Shown here piece by piece: positions 42,450 through 50,035 of a stretch of 64,000 nt of DNA. The position numbers were made by a program, and so were the translations under genes. Each line of letters starts with the position of its first letter. Within the stretch, counting starts at the first letter, position 1. Source of the stretch: an uncultured Ruminococcus sp. (GTDB taxonomy: Bacteria > Bacillota > Clostridia > Oscillospirales > Ruminococcaceae). The notes under the pieces were generated by a model that worked only from the letters and a program-made list of their open reading frames with translations, ran no database searches and was not told the DNA's origin. Location: contig CADAEJ010000010.1 of the NCBI GenBank assembly GCA_902786965.1, positions 35,696 through 99,695 of the forward strand, given 5' to 3'.

Positions 42450-44120
42450 ATGGGTAAACAGCGCAGTAAAAAAGTCAATGCTGCCATAATTGTTATATGC
42501 TGTATAATGTACCTGCTCATGCAGGTGTGTATGAAAATCTTCACCTCGCAGCAGGAACCTATCGTGTTAGGCTCGATGATTATCCCTTCACAGACTATAT
42601 GCGGTATTTTTTCGCTGATGCAAGTGGTAATAAACATGGTACTTGTGCTTCTGGCAGGCAGAACAGGTTTCAAAGTAGCACGGATGATACTTGCCGTAAA
42701 CCTGTCATGGATGCTGCTGGTAATTGTTTTCAAAAAAATTGGCAGCGCCATCCCGGGACTGTGTATCGTATTTGTAAACTTCTTTATGGTGCTGCTTTTG
42801 CACAGGGTGCTTGAAAAGCTGCGCACTAATGAGGAAGAGCTTGATAAAATGGCGCATTCTGATTCGCTGACGAGCCTGCCGAACCGCCGTGCGTTCAACC
42901 AGGCAATTAAAGAGTATATTGAGTGCGGTGAAAAGTTTGCCATCGCGTTTATAGATATCGACAACTTCAAGAACATCAACGATACGATGGGTCACGACTA
43001 CGGCAACCATGTGCTTATCGAGATAGCCCGCCGCTGGAACAGCATACTCGGTGAAAAGCATTTCCTTGCAAGGCTCGGCGGTGACGAATTCGCTCTTATA
43101 ATCAGCGGGTATAAAGAATCGACCGACGTAAAGGCTCTGGTGGAGAGATATCAGTATACGCTCAAGGAAAAGTTCCTTATCAACGGAAAGGATTTCTACA
43201 TAACCGCCAGCATCGGTGTATCATTCTTCCCCGATAACTCGACCGATCCCTCGATCCTTCTGCGCTATGCCGATACGGCGATGTACAACGCAAAGAGCGA
43301 GGGCAAGCATCAGATATGCCTTTTCAACCAAAAGCAGATGGATCTGATGAATGCCGATGTCGAGGGCGAGAACTTTGTTAAAAACGCCGTCAATGCGCAG
43401 CGTTTCCAGGTAGTTTATCAGCCGCTTTTCAATGCGCGCACGGGCAGGCTTTCGGGCTATGAAACGCTTATCAGGTTCAAGGGCGAAAATGACGAGCTTA
43501 TCCGCCCGTATGAGTATATCCGCATCGCAGAAAAGCTCAACTACATCAGCTATATCGACAAGTGGGTAATGGAAAACTCGATGAAGAAGATGAAGCCCGC
43601 AGTCGATCTTGATCCTGATATCAGGATCTCCATCAATGTTTCGGTAGCGTTTTTGCTCAGCAGCGACTTTTTGAGGACTGTCAAGAAAGCGCTTGCTGAA
43701 ACAGGCTTCCCACCGAAAAACCTTGTCATCGAGGTAACAGAGAACCTGTTCATTTCCTCTGTCGAGGTCGCAAAGGAAGTCCTTTCTGCACTCAAATCAA
43801 TGGGCATAAATATCGCGCTGGACGATTTCGGTACAGGCTATGCATCGCTCAGCTACCTGCATAAGCTGCCTATCGACGTTCTGAAGATAGACAAAACGTT
43901 CATCGACACTCTTAACGAAGAGAACGGTAATGACGAGTTCATTCAGGCGATAATCTCAATGGGACACCTGCTGGGCTGCCTTATCATCGCCGAGGGCGTT
44001 GAAACACAGTCGCAGCTGCAAAAGCTCAAGTCGTATGACTGCGATGTGATACAGGGCTTCCTGCTTGGCAAGCCTATGAGCTACGAGGACGCTTTTGAGA
44101 TCTGCAAGAATAATAAATAA
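42450..44120 (+). CDS. Membrane GGDEF-EAL protein (cyclic-di-GMP turnover)
   Basis: A 556-residue protein with about four membrane helices in residues 10-115 (NAAIIVICCIMYLLMQVCMKI, ICGIFSLMQVVINMVLVLLAG), a diguanylate cyclase domain with DSLTSLPNRRAFNQ and the active site RLGGDEFALI at 208-217, and an EAL domain. The EAL motif reads ETL (338-340, YETLIRF); NVSVAFL, VIEVTENL, DDFGTGYASLSYL (458 on), KIDKTFID and AEGVETQ are all present. Both domains look active by motif, so the protein could make and break c-di-GMP. The ATG follows AAGGAGGG by five to six bases; the reading frame is open far upstream, across the promoter, and that part is not coding. c-di-GMP could act on the pili encoded next door, which is inference. 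Confidence 0.95.
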   Translation: MGKQRSKKVNAAIIVICCIMYLLMQVCMKIFTSQQEPIVLGSMIIPSQTICGIFSLMQVVINMVLVLLAGRTGFKVARMILAVNLSWMLLVIVFKKIGSAIPGLCIVFVNFFMVLLLHRVLEKLRTNEEELDKMAHSDSLTSLPNRRAFNQAIKEYIECGEKFAIAFIDIDNFKNINDTMGHDYGNHVLIEIARRWNSILGEKHFLARLGGDEFALIISGYKESTDVKALVERYQYTLKEKFLINGKDFYITASIGVSFFPDNSTDPSILLRYADTAMYNAKSEGKHQICLFNQKQMDLMNADVEGENFVKNAVNAQRFQVVYQPLFNARTGRLSGYETLIRFKGENDELIRPYEYIRIAEKLNYISYIDKWVMENSMKKMKPAVDLDPDIRISINVSVAFLLSSDFLRTVKKALAETGFPPKNLVIEVTENLFISSVEVAKEVLSALKSMGINIALDDFGTGYASLSYLHKLPIDVLKIDKTFIDTLNEENGNDEFIQAIISMGHLLGCLIIAEGVETQSQLQKLKSYDCDVIQGFLLGKPMSYEDAFEICKNNK

Positions 44121-44131
44121 CTGCATAATTT

Positions 44132-44165
44132 AAGGACTGTCGAAATGCTCGGCAGTCCTTTTTTT
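44132..44165 (+). terminator. Terminator of the GGDEF-EAL gene
   Basis: AAGGACTG (44132-44139), CAGTCCTT (44153-44160) and a T-run. Confidence 0.9.
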
Positions 44166-44206
44166 GTTATAACGCGAATGTATAGCAGCCTATTTGTTAT
44201 AGGTAT

Positions 44207-44235
44207 TTGTAATCGCTTGATTTTTGTGATATAAT
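44207..44235 (+). promoter_or_regulatory. Orphan promoter pointing antisense into an EamA gene
   Basis: TTGTAA (44207-44212), 17-base spacer, TATAAT (44230-44235) on the plus strand. No plus-strand gene follows: the next feature is the 3' end of a minus-strand EamA gene at 44255. A transcript from here would be antisense to that gene or a small RNA. Confidence 0.6.
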
Positions 44236-44254
44236 GTCAGTAAAGAAAGAAAAC

Positions 44255-45139
44255 TCACTGCTTTTGCCTGCCTGTCACGCTCACTATCGCCGAGCCTATC
44301 ATCAGCACCGCGCCGATGATACCAAGCATAGAAAATTCCTCGTGCAGCAGGAAGATTGAAAGCAGCAGTGCAGTCACAGGGTCAACATAGCTGAAAATAG
44401 CGACCGTCTGCGTGCTTAGCCCGTTCATCGAGCCGAAGTACAGCGCGTAGGCAAGCCCCGTGTGAACTATCCCCACAACAAGTATCAGCACCACCGATCG
44501 TGCATCGGTCGGAACATCGGAAAACCCCTGCGAGAGCAGCACATAAGGCAGTATCACAACAGATGCGCTCAAAAGCTGAACCAGCGTCTTTGAAAGCGGC
44601 TCTGTATCAGGCAGCTTTTTGTTGAGTATCACCACCGCCGAGTACAGCACAGCCGCCGCTATGCCAAACGCAATGCCCCTTATCTGCGCAGCGCTTGGTA
44701 TGCCCGTCTGAATTACCCCCGATACGAGGACCATTCCGCTGAATGCCGCGATAACGCAAAGCAGCTTTTTGCCCGTCAGCTTTTCCTTGAAAAAAACAGG
44801 GGAGAGCAGCATAACTATCGACGGCTCAAGATAGTAGCAAAGCGTCGCCGCCGCAACCGTCGTGTATCGGTAGCTCTCAAAAAGAAATATCCAGTTGAAG
44901 CCGATAAGTCCACCCGAGATGAAAAGCAGGATCAGCGCCTTCTTGTCTGCTTTGGGCAGCAAACTCTTTTTGCTAACCAGTTTTATCCCCAGCAGCAGCG
45001 TGCAGCCGATTATACCGCGAAACAGCGCAAGCGCCGATGACGATATCGGTATATACCTGCGGAAAACACCGATGCTGCCGTAGATCAGCATAGAGCTTAT
45101 CAGCATTATAAATGACCTCGGTTCGTTCCTGCGCTCCAC
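44255..45139 (-). CDS. EamA/DMT-superfamily transporter (second copy)
   Basis: A 294-residue ten-helix exporter with two EamA repeats: IMLISSMLIYGSIGVFRRYI and LALFRGIIGCTLLLGIKL, GFNWIFLFESYRYTTVAAATL, YYLEPSIVMLLSPVFFKEKL (end of repeat one) and TVAIFSYVDPVTALLLSIFLLHE (end of repeat two). It is only distantly like the copy at 41 kb, so it probably has a different substrate. Start: a GTG at 45139, about eight bases from AAGGGG, preferred over a GTG at 45148 that overlaps the ribosome site. An orphan promoter fires into its 3' end from the opposite strand. Confidence 0.9.
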   Translation of the reverse strand: MERRNEPRSFIMLISSMLIYGSIGVFRRYIPISSSALALFRGIIGCTLLLGIKLVSKKSLLPKADKKALILLFISGGLIGFNWIFLFESYRYTTVAAATLCYYLEPSIVMLLSPVFFKEKLTGKKLLCVIAAFSGMVLVSGVIQTGIPSAAQIRGIAFGIAAAVLYSAVVILNKKLPDTEPLSKTLVQLLSASVVILPYVLLSQGFSDVPTDARSVVLILVVGIVHTGLAYALYFGSMNGLSTQTVAIFSYVDPVTALLLSIFLLHEEFSMLGIIGAVLMIGSAIVSVTGRQKQ

Positions 45140-45154
45140 GCAGCTCACCCCTTA

Positions 45155-45188
45155 ACAATAAGAGCTTCCCGCCTTTGCGAAAAGCTCT
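45155..45188 (-). terminator. Weak terminator between the CapA gene and EamA
   Basis: Minus strand AGAGCTT (45188-45182) and AAGCTCT (45167-45161) with an inner GC/GC pair, followed by TTATTGTT, a poor T-run. Some readthrough into the EamA gene is likely, since no other promoter is visible for it. Confidence 0.5.
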
Positions 45189-45214
45189 GTGATCATCTTT
45201 ATTGCCGCAAAGTC

Positions 45215-46522
45215 CTATTCGATGCTCAGGAATTCCTTCGGAACGTACTTTGCGAGTATGCTGTCAACATACGCTCTGTTAAAGCCGTCTGCTCTGACAT
45301 AGTTCTTTGCGAACAGCTCATCTGTGTACTTTGCGTAAGGATAGATAGTACAGTTTGTCCATTCACCCTCGTAGCTCTGTCCCTCAAAGTGCGAGATAAC
45401 AGGGATGCACTTTACATTTTCAAGAGAGATCTTACCTGTGGTCTTGTCCTTGATAACATTCATCTTGCCGATAAGACCGATAAGTGAATTCTTATCATAC
45501 ATCGTGTTGAGGAAATTGCCGAGTCCGTAGAAAACAAATGCCTTTGTGCCATCGGGCTTGTTGATGTACTCACTTGTGCTGAGCGCGTGAGCCTGTGTGC
45601 CGATGATAATATCAGCGCCCCATTCTACAAGCTTTGGCGTGATAGTTTTCTGCTGGGTGTTGAGCTCGTTGGTTATCTCTGTGCCGTAGTGACACGATAC
45701 AACAACTACGTCAGCCATCTTGTCAGCCTTCTGTATCTGCGCCTTGACCTTGTCCTCCTGCGAAAGAGTGATGTAAGTCGCCTTTGAACCCGCAGGCAGC
45801 GAAAGACCGTTCGTATGCTCCATATAGCCGACAAATGCGAACTTTATCCCGTTGATCTCTTTGGTCTTGATGTTGTCGCAGTCAGCCTGATCGGCATATA
45901 CACCGTAGTGAAGTATCCCAAGGCTGTCCCAGTATTTGATAGAATCCTGTATAGCCGCCTCACCCTGATCCAGAACGTGGTTGTTGCACATAGATACCGC
46001 GTTGAATCCAAGGCTCTTTACCTTGTCAGCAACAGCCTTAGGTGTAGCAAAGGTCGGGAAAGACCTCGGCGGAACAGTGTCGGTAACGATAGTTTCCTGA
46101 TTGATTATAGCAAGATCGTTGCCCTTTATATAGCTTTCGATAGGCTTGTAAGCGTCGTCAAAATTGTATTTGCCCTTCTGACCGCTTTTCTTTTCAGCCT
46201 CAAGATAGATATTGTCGTGTATAAGATTGTCGCCAACGCACAGCAGCGATACCTTGTATGAAGGCTCCGCAGCAGCCGGTGCCTGTGAAGAGGCATCTGG
46301 TGCAGAACTGCTTTCAGGCTGTGCCTGTGATGAGGATTGATCCTCTCCGCCCTTGCTCTCGTCAGCTTTGGAGCTTGTGTCCTTGCTGACCACAGATGTA
46401 TCAAGGCTTGTGTCCGACTTTTTCAGCGGACCGTCATATATTTCTGTTCCGCAGCCGACAGCGGTGATACTGATGATCGCCGCACAAAAGACGGCAGCAA
46501 GTTTCTTCTTTAAACCTTTCAT
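45215..46522 (-). CDS. CapA-family (poly-gamma-glutamate synthesis-type) lipoprotein
   Basis: A 435-residue secreted protein. A lipoprotein signal ends in ISITAVGC (lipid-bearing Cys24), then a Ser/Asp/Pro linker to about residue 88, then the CapA/PGA_cap metallophosphatase-like domain: VSLLCVGDNLIHDNIYLEA, NLAIINQE-type segment NDLAIINQETIV, VSMCNNHVLDQGEAAI, VVVSCHYGTEITNE, IIIGTQAHALSTSEYI and FVFYGLGNFLNTMY. Family members include PgsA/CapA of poly-glutamate capsules, but most paralogues have no known substrate and no capsule genes are nearby. AAGGAGG precedes the ATG. Confidence 0.92.
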   Translation of the reverse strand: MKGLKKKLAAVFCAAIISITAVGCGTEIYDGPLKKSDTSLDTSVVSKDTSSKADESKGGEDQSSSQAQPESSSAPDASSQAPAAAEPSYKVSLLCVGDNLIHDNIYLEAEKKSGQKGKYNFDDAYKPIESYIKGNDLAIINQETIVTDTVPPRSFPTFATPKAVADKVKSLGFNAVSMCNNHVLDQGEAAIQDSIKYWDSLGILHYGVYADQADCDNIKTKEINGIKFAFVGYMEHTNGLSLPAGSKATYITLSQEDKVKAQIQKADKMADVVVVSCHYGTEITNELNTQQKTITPKLVEWGADIIIGTQAHALSTSEYINKPDGTKAFVFYGLGNFLNTMYDKNSLIGLIGKMNVIKDKTTGKISLENVKCIPVISHFEGQSYEGEWTNCTIYPYAKYTDELFAKNYVRADGFNRAYVDSILAKYVPKEFLSIE

Positions 46523-46574
46523 TTTATTATGTCCTCCTTGTCCTTACCTCAAGTGTCCATACAAATACCCTTAC

Positions 46575-46603
46575 ATTATACCACGCAAAATGCAAAAAAT
46601 CAA
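46575..46603 (-). promoter_or_regulatory. Promoter of the CapA-like gene
   Basis: Minus strand TTGATT (46603-46598), 17-base spacer, TATAAT (46580-46575). Confidence 0.78.
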
Positions 46604-46662
46604 CCGATTTTATAACTTTTCGGCATTTGTTACTGTTTTTGCACCGATCGAATGCAGATTTG

Positions 46663-46691
46663 TTGACATTACCCTATAATAATGGTATAAT
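46663..46691 (+). promoter_or_regulatory. Consensus promoter of the rlmD-moxR unit
   Basis: TTGACA (46663-46668), 17-base spacer, TATAAT (46686-46691), both hexamers perfect. Confidence 0.88.
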
Positions 46692-46723
46692 TAAATGATA
46701 ATTCTTAACTATGGGGAAACACA

Positions 46724-47926
46724 ATGGTAAAACATACAACTATCAACAATTCCACAGGTGAGCGCAGGTGCAGCTGCTTCAAACGCTGCGGCGGCTGCCA
46801 GCTCGATATGCCGTATAAACAGCAGCTTGAGTGGAAGCAGTCCAAAGCGCAGCGTATGCTGTCGCGGTTTTGCAAAGTAGAGCAGATCATACCTATGCAA
46901 AGCCCATATAACTATCGCAATAAGGTGCAGACTGTTTACAGACGCGACCGTTCGGGCAGACTTATATCGGGAGTGTTCCAGTCATCAACGCGCACGCTGA
47001 CAGCGACACAGGATTGCTTTTTGGAGGACACCGCCGCGCAGAGCATAGTCGCCGAGCTTAAAAAGCTGTTCGTATCATTTCGGATAATGCCGTATGACGA
47101 GCGCACTGGCAGAGGGATACTTCGCCACACGCTGATACGCACAGCAAAGCAGACAGGGCAGATAATGCTCGTTATCGTCACAAAGGGCGCGATGTTCCCG
47201 TCAAAGCACAATTTTGTCAAGGCGCTTTTGCAAAAGTGCCCGCAGGTAACAACTGTCGTGCAGAACATCTGCGATGACCCTATGCCGCTTACACTTGGCG
47301 AGCGAAACAACGTTCTGTACGGCAGCGGCAAAATAGCGGACGAGCTTTGCAGCTGCAAGTTCCTTATCTCGCCCGCGTCATTTTATCAGGTAAATCCCGT
47401 GCAGACGCAGACACTTTATGATACCGCCGTCAAAGCCGCAGACATCGCAGAGGGCAAGCGTGTCCTTGACGCATACTGCGGAGTAGGCACGATAGGTATT
47501 GTCTGTGCAAAGCAGGGTGCGCAGGTAGTGGGTGTCGAGAGCAATAAAAGCGCCGTCAGGGACGCCATAGCAAACGCAAGGCTCAACAAGCTGAACAATA
47601 TCCGCTTTGTCAATGACGATGCCGCGCAGTTTATCTGCGAGTCAGCGTACAAGGGCGAAAAATTCGATACCATTATTATGGATCCGCCGCGCGCAGGCTC
47701 GACAGAACAGTTCATCAGCGCCGTTGCCGCAATATCGCCGCACAGCGTTGTGTACGTTTCCTGTAAGATAGAAACGCTCGAGCGCGACCTGAAGCTGTTT
47801 GCAAAATGCGGCTACAAAGCACAGCTTATACAGCCGGTCGATATGTTCCCGCACACAACAGGCATCGAGAACGTTGTGCTGCTAAAGAAAAAAGTAAAGG
47901 AGAATACTAATGGACAGCAGAATTGA
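46724..47926 (+). CDS. rlmD: 23S rRNA (uracil-5-)-methyltransferase, RlmD/TrmA family
   Basis: SAM-dependent enzyme that makes m5U in RNA. The 400 residues start with a four-Cys cluster (CSCFKRCGGC, about 16-25) that fits the iron-sulfur site of RlmD, but the N-terminal TRAM domain is missing, so the protein is short for the family. Catalytic parts: NYRNKVQTVYRRD, FYQVNPVQTQTLYD, SAM loop VLDAYCGVGTIGIVCA, IIMDPPRAGSTEQF, the nucleophile in VVYVSCKIETLERDL, and the base in MFPHTTGIENVVLL. Its end overlaps the moxR start by 17 bases. Whether it acts on 23S rRNA or tRNA cannot be decided from sequence. Confidence 0.9.
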   Translation: MVKHTTINNSTGERRCSCFKRCGGCQLDMPYKQQLEWKQSKAQRMLSRFCKVEQIIPMQSPYNYRNKVQTVYRRDRSGRLISGVFQSSTRTLTATQDCFLEDTAAQSIVAELKKLFVSFRIMPYDERTGRGILRHTLIRTAKQTGQIMLVIVTKGAMFPSKHNFVKALLQKCPQVTTVVQNICDDPMPLTLGERNNVLYGSGKIADELCSCKFLISPASFYQVNPVQTQTLYDTAVKAADIAEGKRVLDAYCGVGTIGIVCAKQGAQVVGVESNKSAVRDAIANARLNKLNNIRFVNDDAAQFICESAYKGEKFDTIIMDPPRAGSTEQFISAVAAISPHSVVYVSCKIETLERDLKLFAKCGYKAQLIQPVDMFPHTTGIENVVLLKKKVKENTNGQQN

Positions 47927-48848
47927 AAAGCTTATCAATAACATAGAGCAGGTGATCGTCGGCAAGACCGAGCCGATAACCAAAATAATCACAGCAATGC
48001 TGTGCGAGGGTCACGTTCTTATCGAGGACGTACCGGGTGTTGGCAAGACACAGCTTATCTCCGCCCTTGCACGAAGCGTTGACGGAAAGTTCAACCGTAT
48101 CCAGCTCACCCCCGACATCATGCCGTCAGACATCGTTGGCTTTTCAATGGTCAACCAGGTGACGCACGAGCTTGAGTATAAGCAGGGTGCGGCAATGTGC
48201 AATTTTCTGCTCGCCGACGAGATAAACAGAGCCTCGCCGAAGTCACAGTCAAGCTTGCTTGAGGTAATGGAGGAGCATCAGATATCCATTGACGGACAGA
48301 CGCATATCCTGCCGACACCGTTTATGACCCTTGCAACGCAGAACCCTGTCGAAACATACGGCACATACCACCTGCCCGAAGCGCAGATGGACAGATTTGT
48401 TATGAAGATATCAATGGGCTATCCCGCTTACGAGGACGAGCTTCACATAATGGAAAACGGCGAGCACAGCTCCAACAGAGCCAAAATGCTCACCCCCGTA
48501 ATGACCACAAATGACATCTCACAGCTTATCGAGGAGGTAAAAAAGGTCGAGGTCAAGCCTTCTGTCAGAAAGTATATCCTTGATATCGTTACCGCCACAA
48601 GAAACAGCCAGTATGTTCGTCTTGGCGTTTCACCAAGAGGCAGTATCGCACTTTTGAGAACATCCAAAGCATACGCCTTTGTCAACGGCAGAAACTATGT
48701 CGTTCCCGATGACGTTAAGGCAGTAATGAGCGAAACACTTGCACACAGAATGATACTCTCGCCAAAGGGCAAAAGCGCGTTTGAGTCAAACGAGCAGGCC
48801 CTGCAGGGTATCTCGATGACAGTTCAATCACCCGTGGAGGCGCAGTAA
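47910..48848 (+). CDS. MoxR-family AAA ATPase
   Basis: A 312-residue AAA+ chaperone-like ATPase. Motifs: EQVIVGKTEPITKIITAML, Walker A EDVPGVGKTQLI (about 40-51), IQLTPDIMPSDIVGFS, Walker B CNFLLADEINRASPKSQSSLLEVMEEHQ, LATQNPVETYGTYHLPEAQMDRF (sensor 1). MoxR ATPases help mature partner protein complexes, and the MoxR-DUF58-transglutaminase row is a very common arrangement. It is followed by the DUF58 gene after four bases. Confidence 0.95.
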   Translation: MDSRIEKLINNIEQVIVGKTEPITKIITAMLCEGHVLIEDVPGVGKTQLISALARSVDGKFNRIQLTPDIMPSDIVGFSMVNQVTHELEYKQGAAMCNFLLADEINRASPKSQSSLLEVMEEHQISIDGQTHILPTPFMTLATQNPVETYGTYHLPEAQMDRFVMKISMGYPAYEDELHIMENGEHSSNRAKMLTPVMTTNDISQLIEEVKKVEVKPSVRKYILDIVTATRNSQYVRLGVSPRGSIALLRTSKAYAFVNGRNYVVPDDVKAVMSETLAHRMILSPKGKSAFESNEQALQGISMTVQSPVEAQ

Positions 48849-48852
48849 AAAC

Positions 48853-50013
48853 GTGTTTAGAAATTTAGCCAACTATGCCTTGTGCATAGCCCTTGCAGTT
48901 CTGCTGTGCGTGTTCGTCAGCGGACTGGGCGGATTGTTCATACTGATACTGCTCGTACTGACGCTGATATTTTCGCTGGTCATCATCTTTGTTTCAAAAA
49001 AGACGGTCAGCGTGAGCACAAAGCTTTCAACTGAGATCGCAAACAAGGGCGAGGACGTTGAGCTTGAGATAACCATCGCAAAATCGACCTTTCTGCCCAC
49101 ATCGTATATAGAGATAACACTTGATATGACTCCCAACATCACCACAGGGCATTTAAAGACCTTCAAGGTCATATCTGCAAGAAGAACAGGCGATATCATC
49201 ACAGTGCCCCTTAAAACCGAGTTCTGCGGTGAGGCAACGGTGCTGCTTGCAGATGTCAGGCTTATCGACTATCTCGGTATCGTCAATATGAAGCTTGCAG
49301 GTGCCGATGACGGGTCGATGCGCTCAGCAGTGCGCATCATGCCGCAGATAAGAGATGCAGGCGTTCAGGCTGATGTGCTCAAGGCTACCTCCGAAAACGC
49401 CGCCGCTTACGAGGAGGACGAGGAGGAGTCCGACGAGTCTGCAATAGGTCTTACGGGCGTTGCAGGCTATGAGCATAGAAAGTACGAAATAGGCGACCCG
49501 CTTAAAAGAGTCAACTGGAAGCTCTCGTCAAAAAGGGACGAGCTTATGGTGCGCCTTGATGATAAGGTGCTGTCAAGCTCGCAGAGCTTTATCCTTGACT
49601 ATCCGCTCGTGACCGTTCCCGACAGAGCGTATTATCAGAACGTTGATATGATAATTGAGGCAAGCCTTTCGCTGTTGTCGATGCTGCTCATGCAGGGCTA
49701 CGAGAGCAGCTATACCTATTATCTCGACGGCTGGCAGACAGTCGATATAAACGATGAAAAAGGACTTTTGTATCTCCAGGAGGAGCTTGCAGGCATAAGA
49801 CCTACTCCCGAGCGTGAGCGAAACGAGGTAGTGCTTGAGGCGGACAGCTCGGTGATATGCTTTACCTGCTGTACCGCCAATATGTCACAGGAGATAGCGG
49901 CATTTTACAAGTCCAAGGGCTGCTCGCTCGTTGTTACCGAGCAAAGCGGCATAAGCAAGATATGTACAAATATGTGGAAGATAACCGAGGATCTCGAGTT
50001 TGTCGCAATGTAA
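48853..50013 (+). CDS. DUF58 protein
   Basis: A 386-residue membrane-anchored protein with two close hydrophobic helices in residues 5-48 (ALCIALAVLLCVFVSGLGGLF, LILLVLTLIFSLVIIFV) and a beta-rich region, then the DUF58 signature YEHRKYEIGDPLKRVNWKLSSKRDELMVR near 210-238. The start is a GTG, twelve bases after GGAGG. DUF58 proteins resemble von Willebrand A domains and are the usual partner of MoxR ATPases. An acidic loop, EEDEEESDE, precedes the signature. Confidence 0.92.
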   Translation: MFRNLANYALCIALAVLLCVFVSGLGGLFILILLVLTLIFSLVIIFVSKKTVSVSTKLSTEIANKGEDVELEITIAKSTFLPTSYIEITLDMTPNITTGHLKTFKVISARRTGDIITVPLKTEFCGEATVLLADVRLIDYLGIVNMKLAGADDGSMRSAVRIMPQIRDAGVQADVLKATSENAAAYEEDEEESDESAIGLTGVAGYEHRKYEIGDPLKRVNWKLSSKRDELMVRLDDKVLSSSQSFILDYPLVTVPDRAYYQNVDMIIEASLSLLSMLLMQGYESSYTYYLDGWQTVDINDEKGLLYLQEELAGIRPTPERERNEVVLEADSSVICFTCCTANMSQEIAAFYKSKGCSLVVTEQSGISKICTNMWKITEDLEFVAM

Positions 50014-50035
50014 CCATTTCTTATCGGAGGAATAA

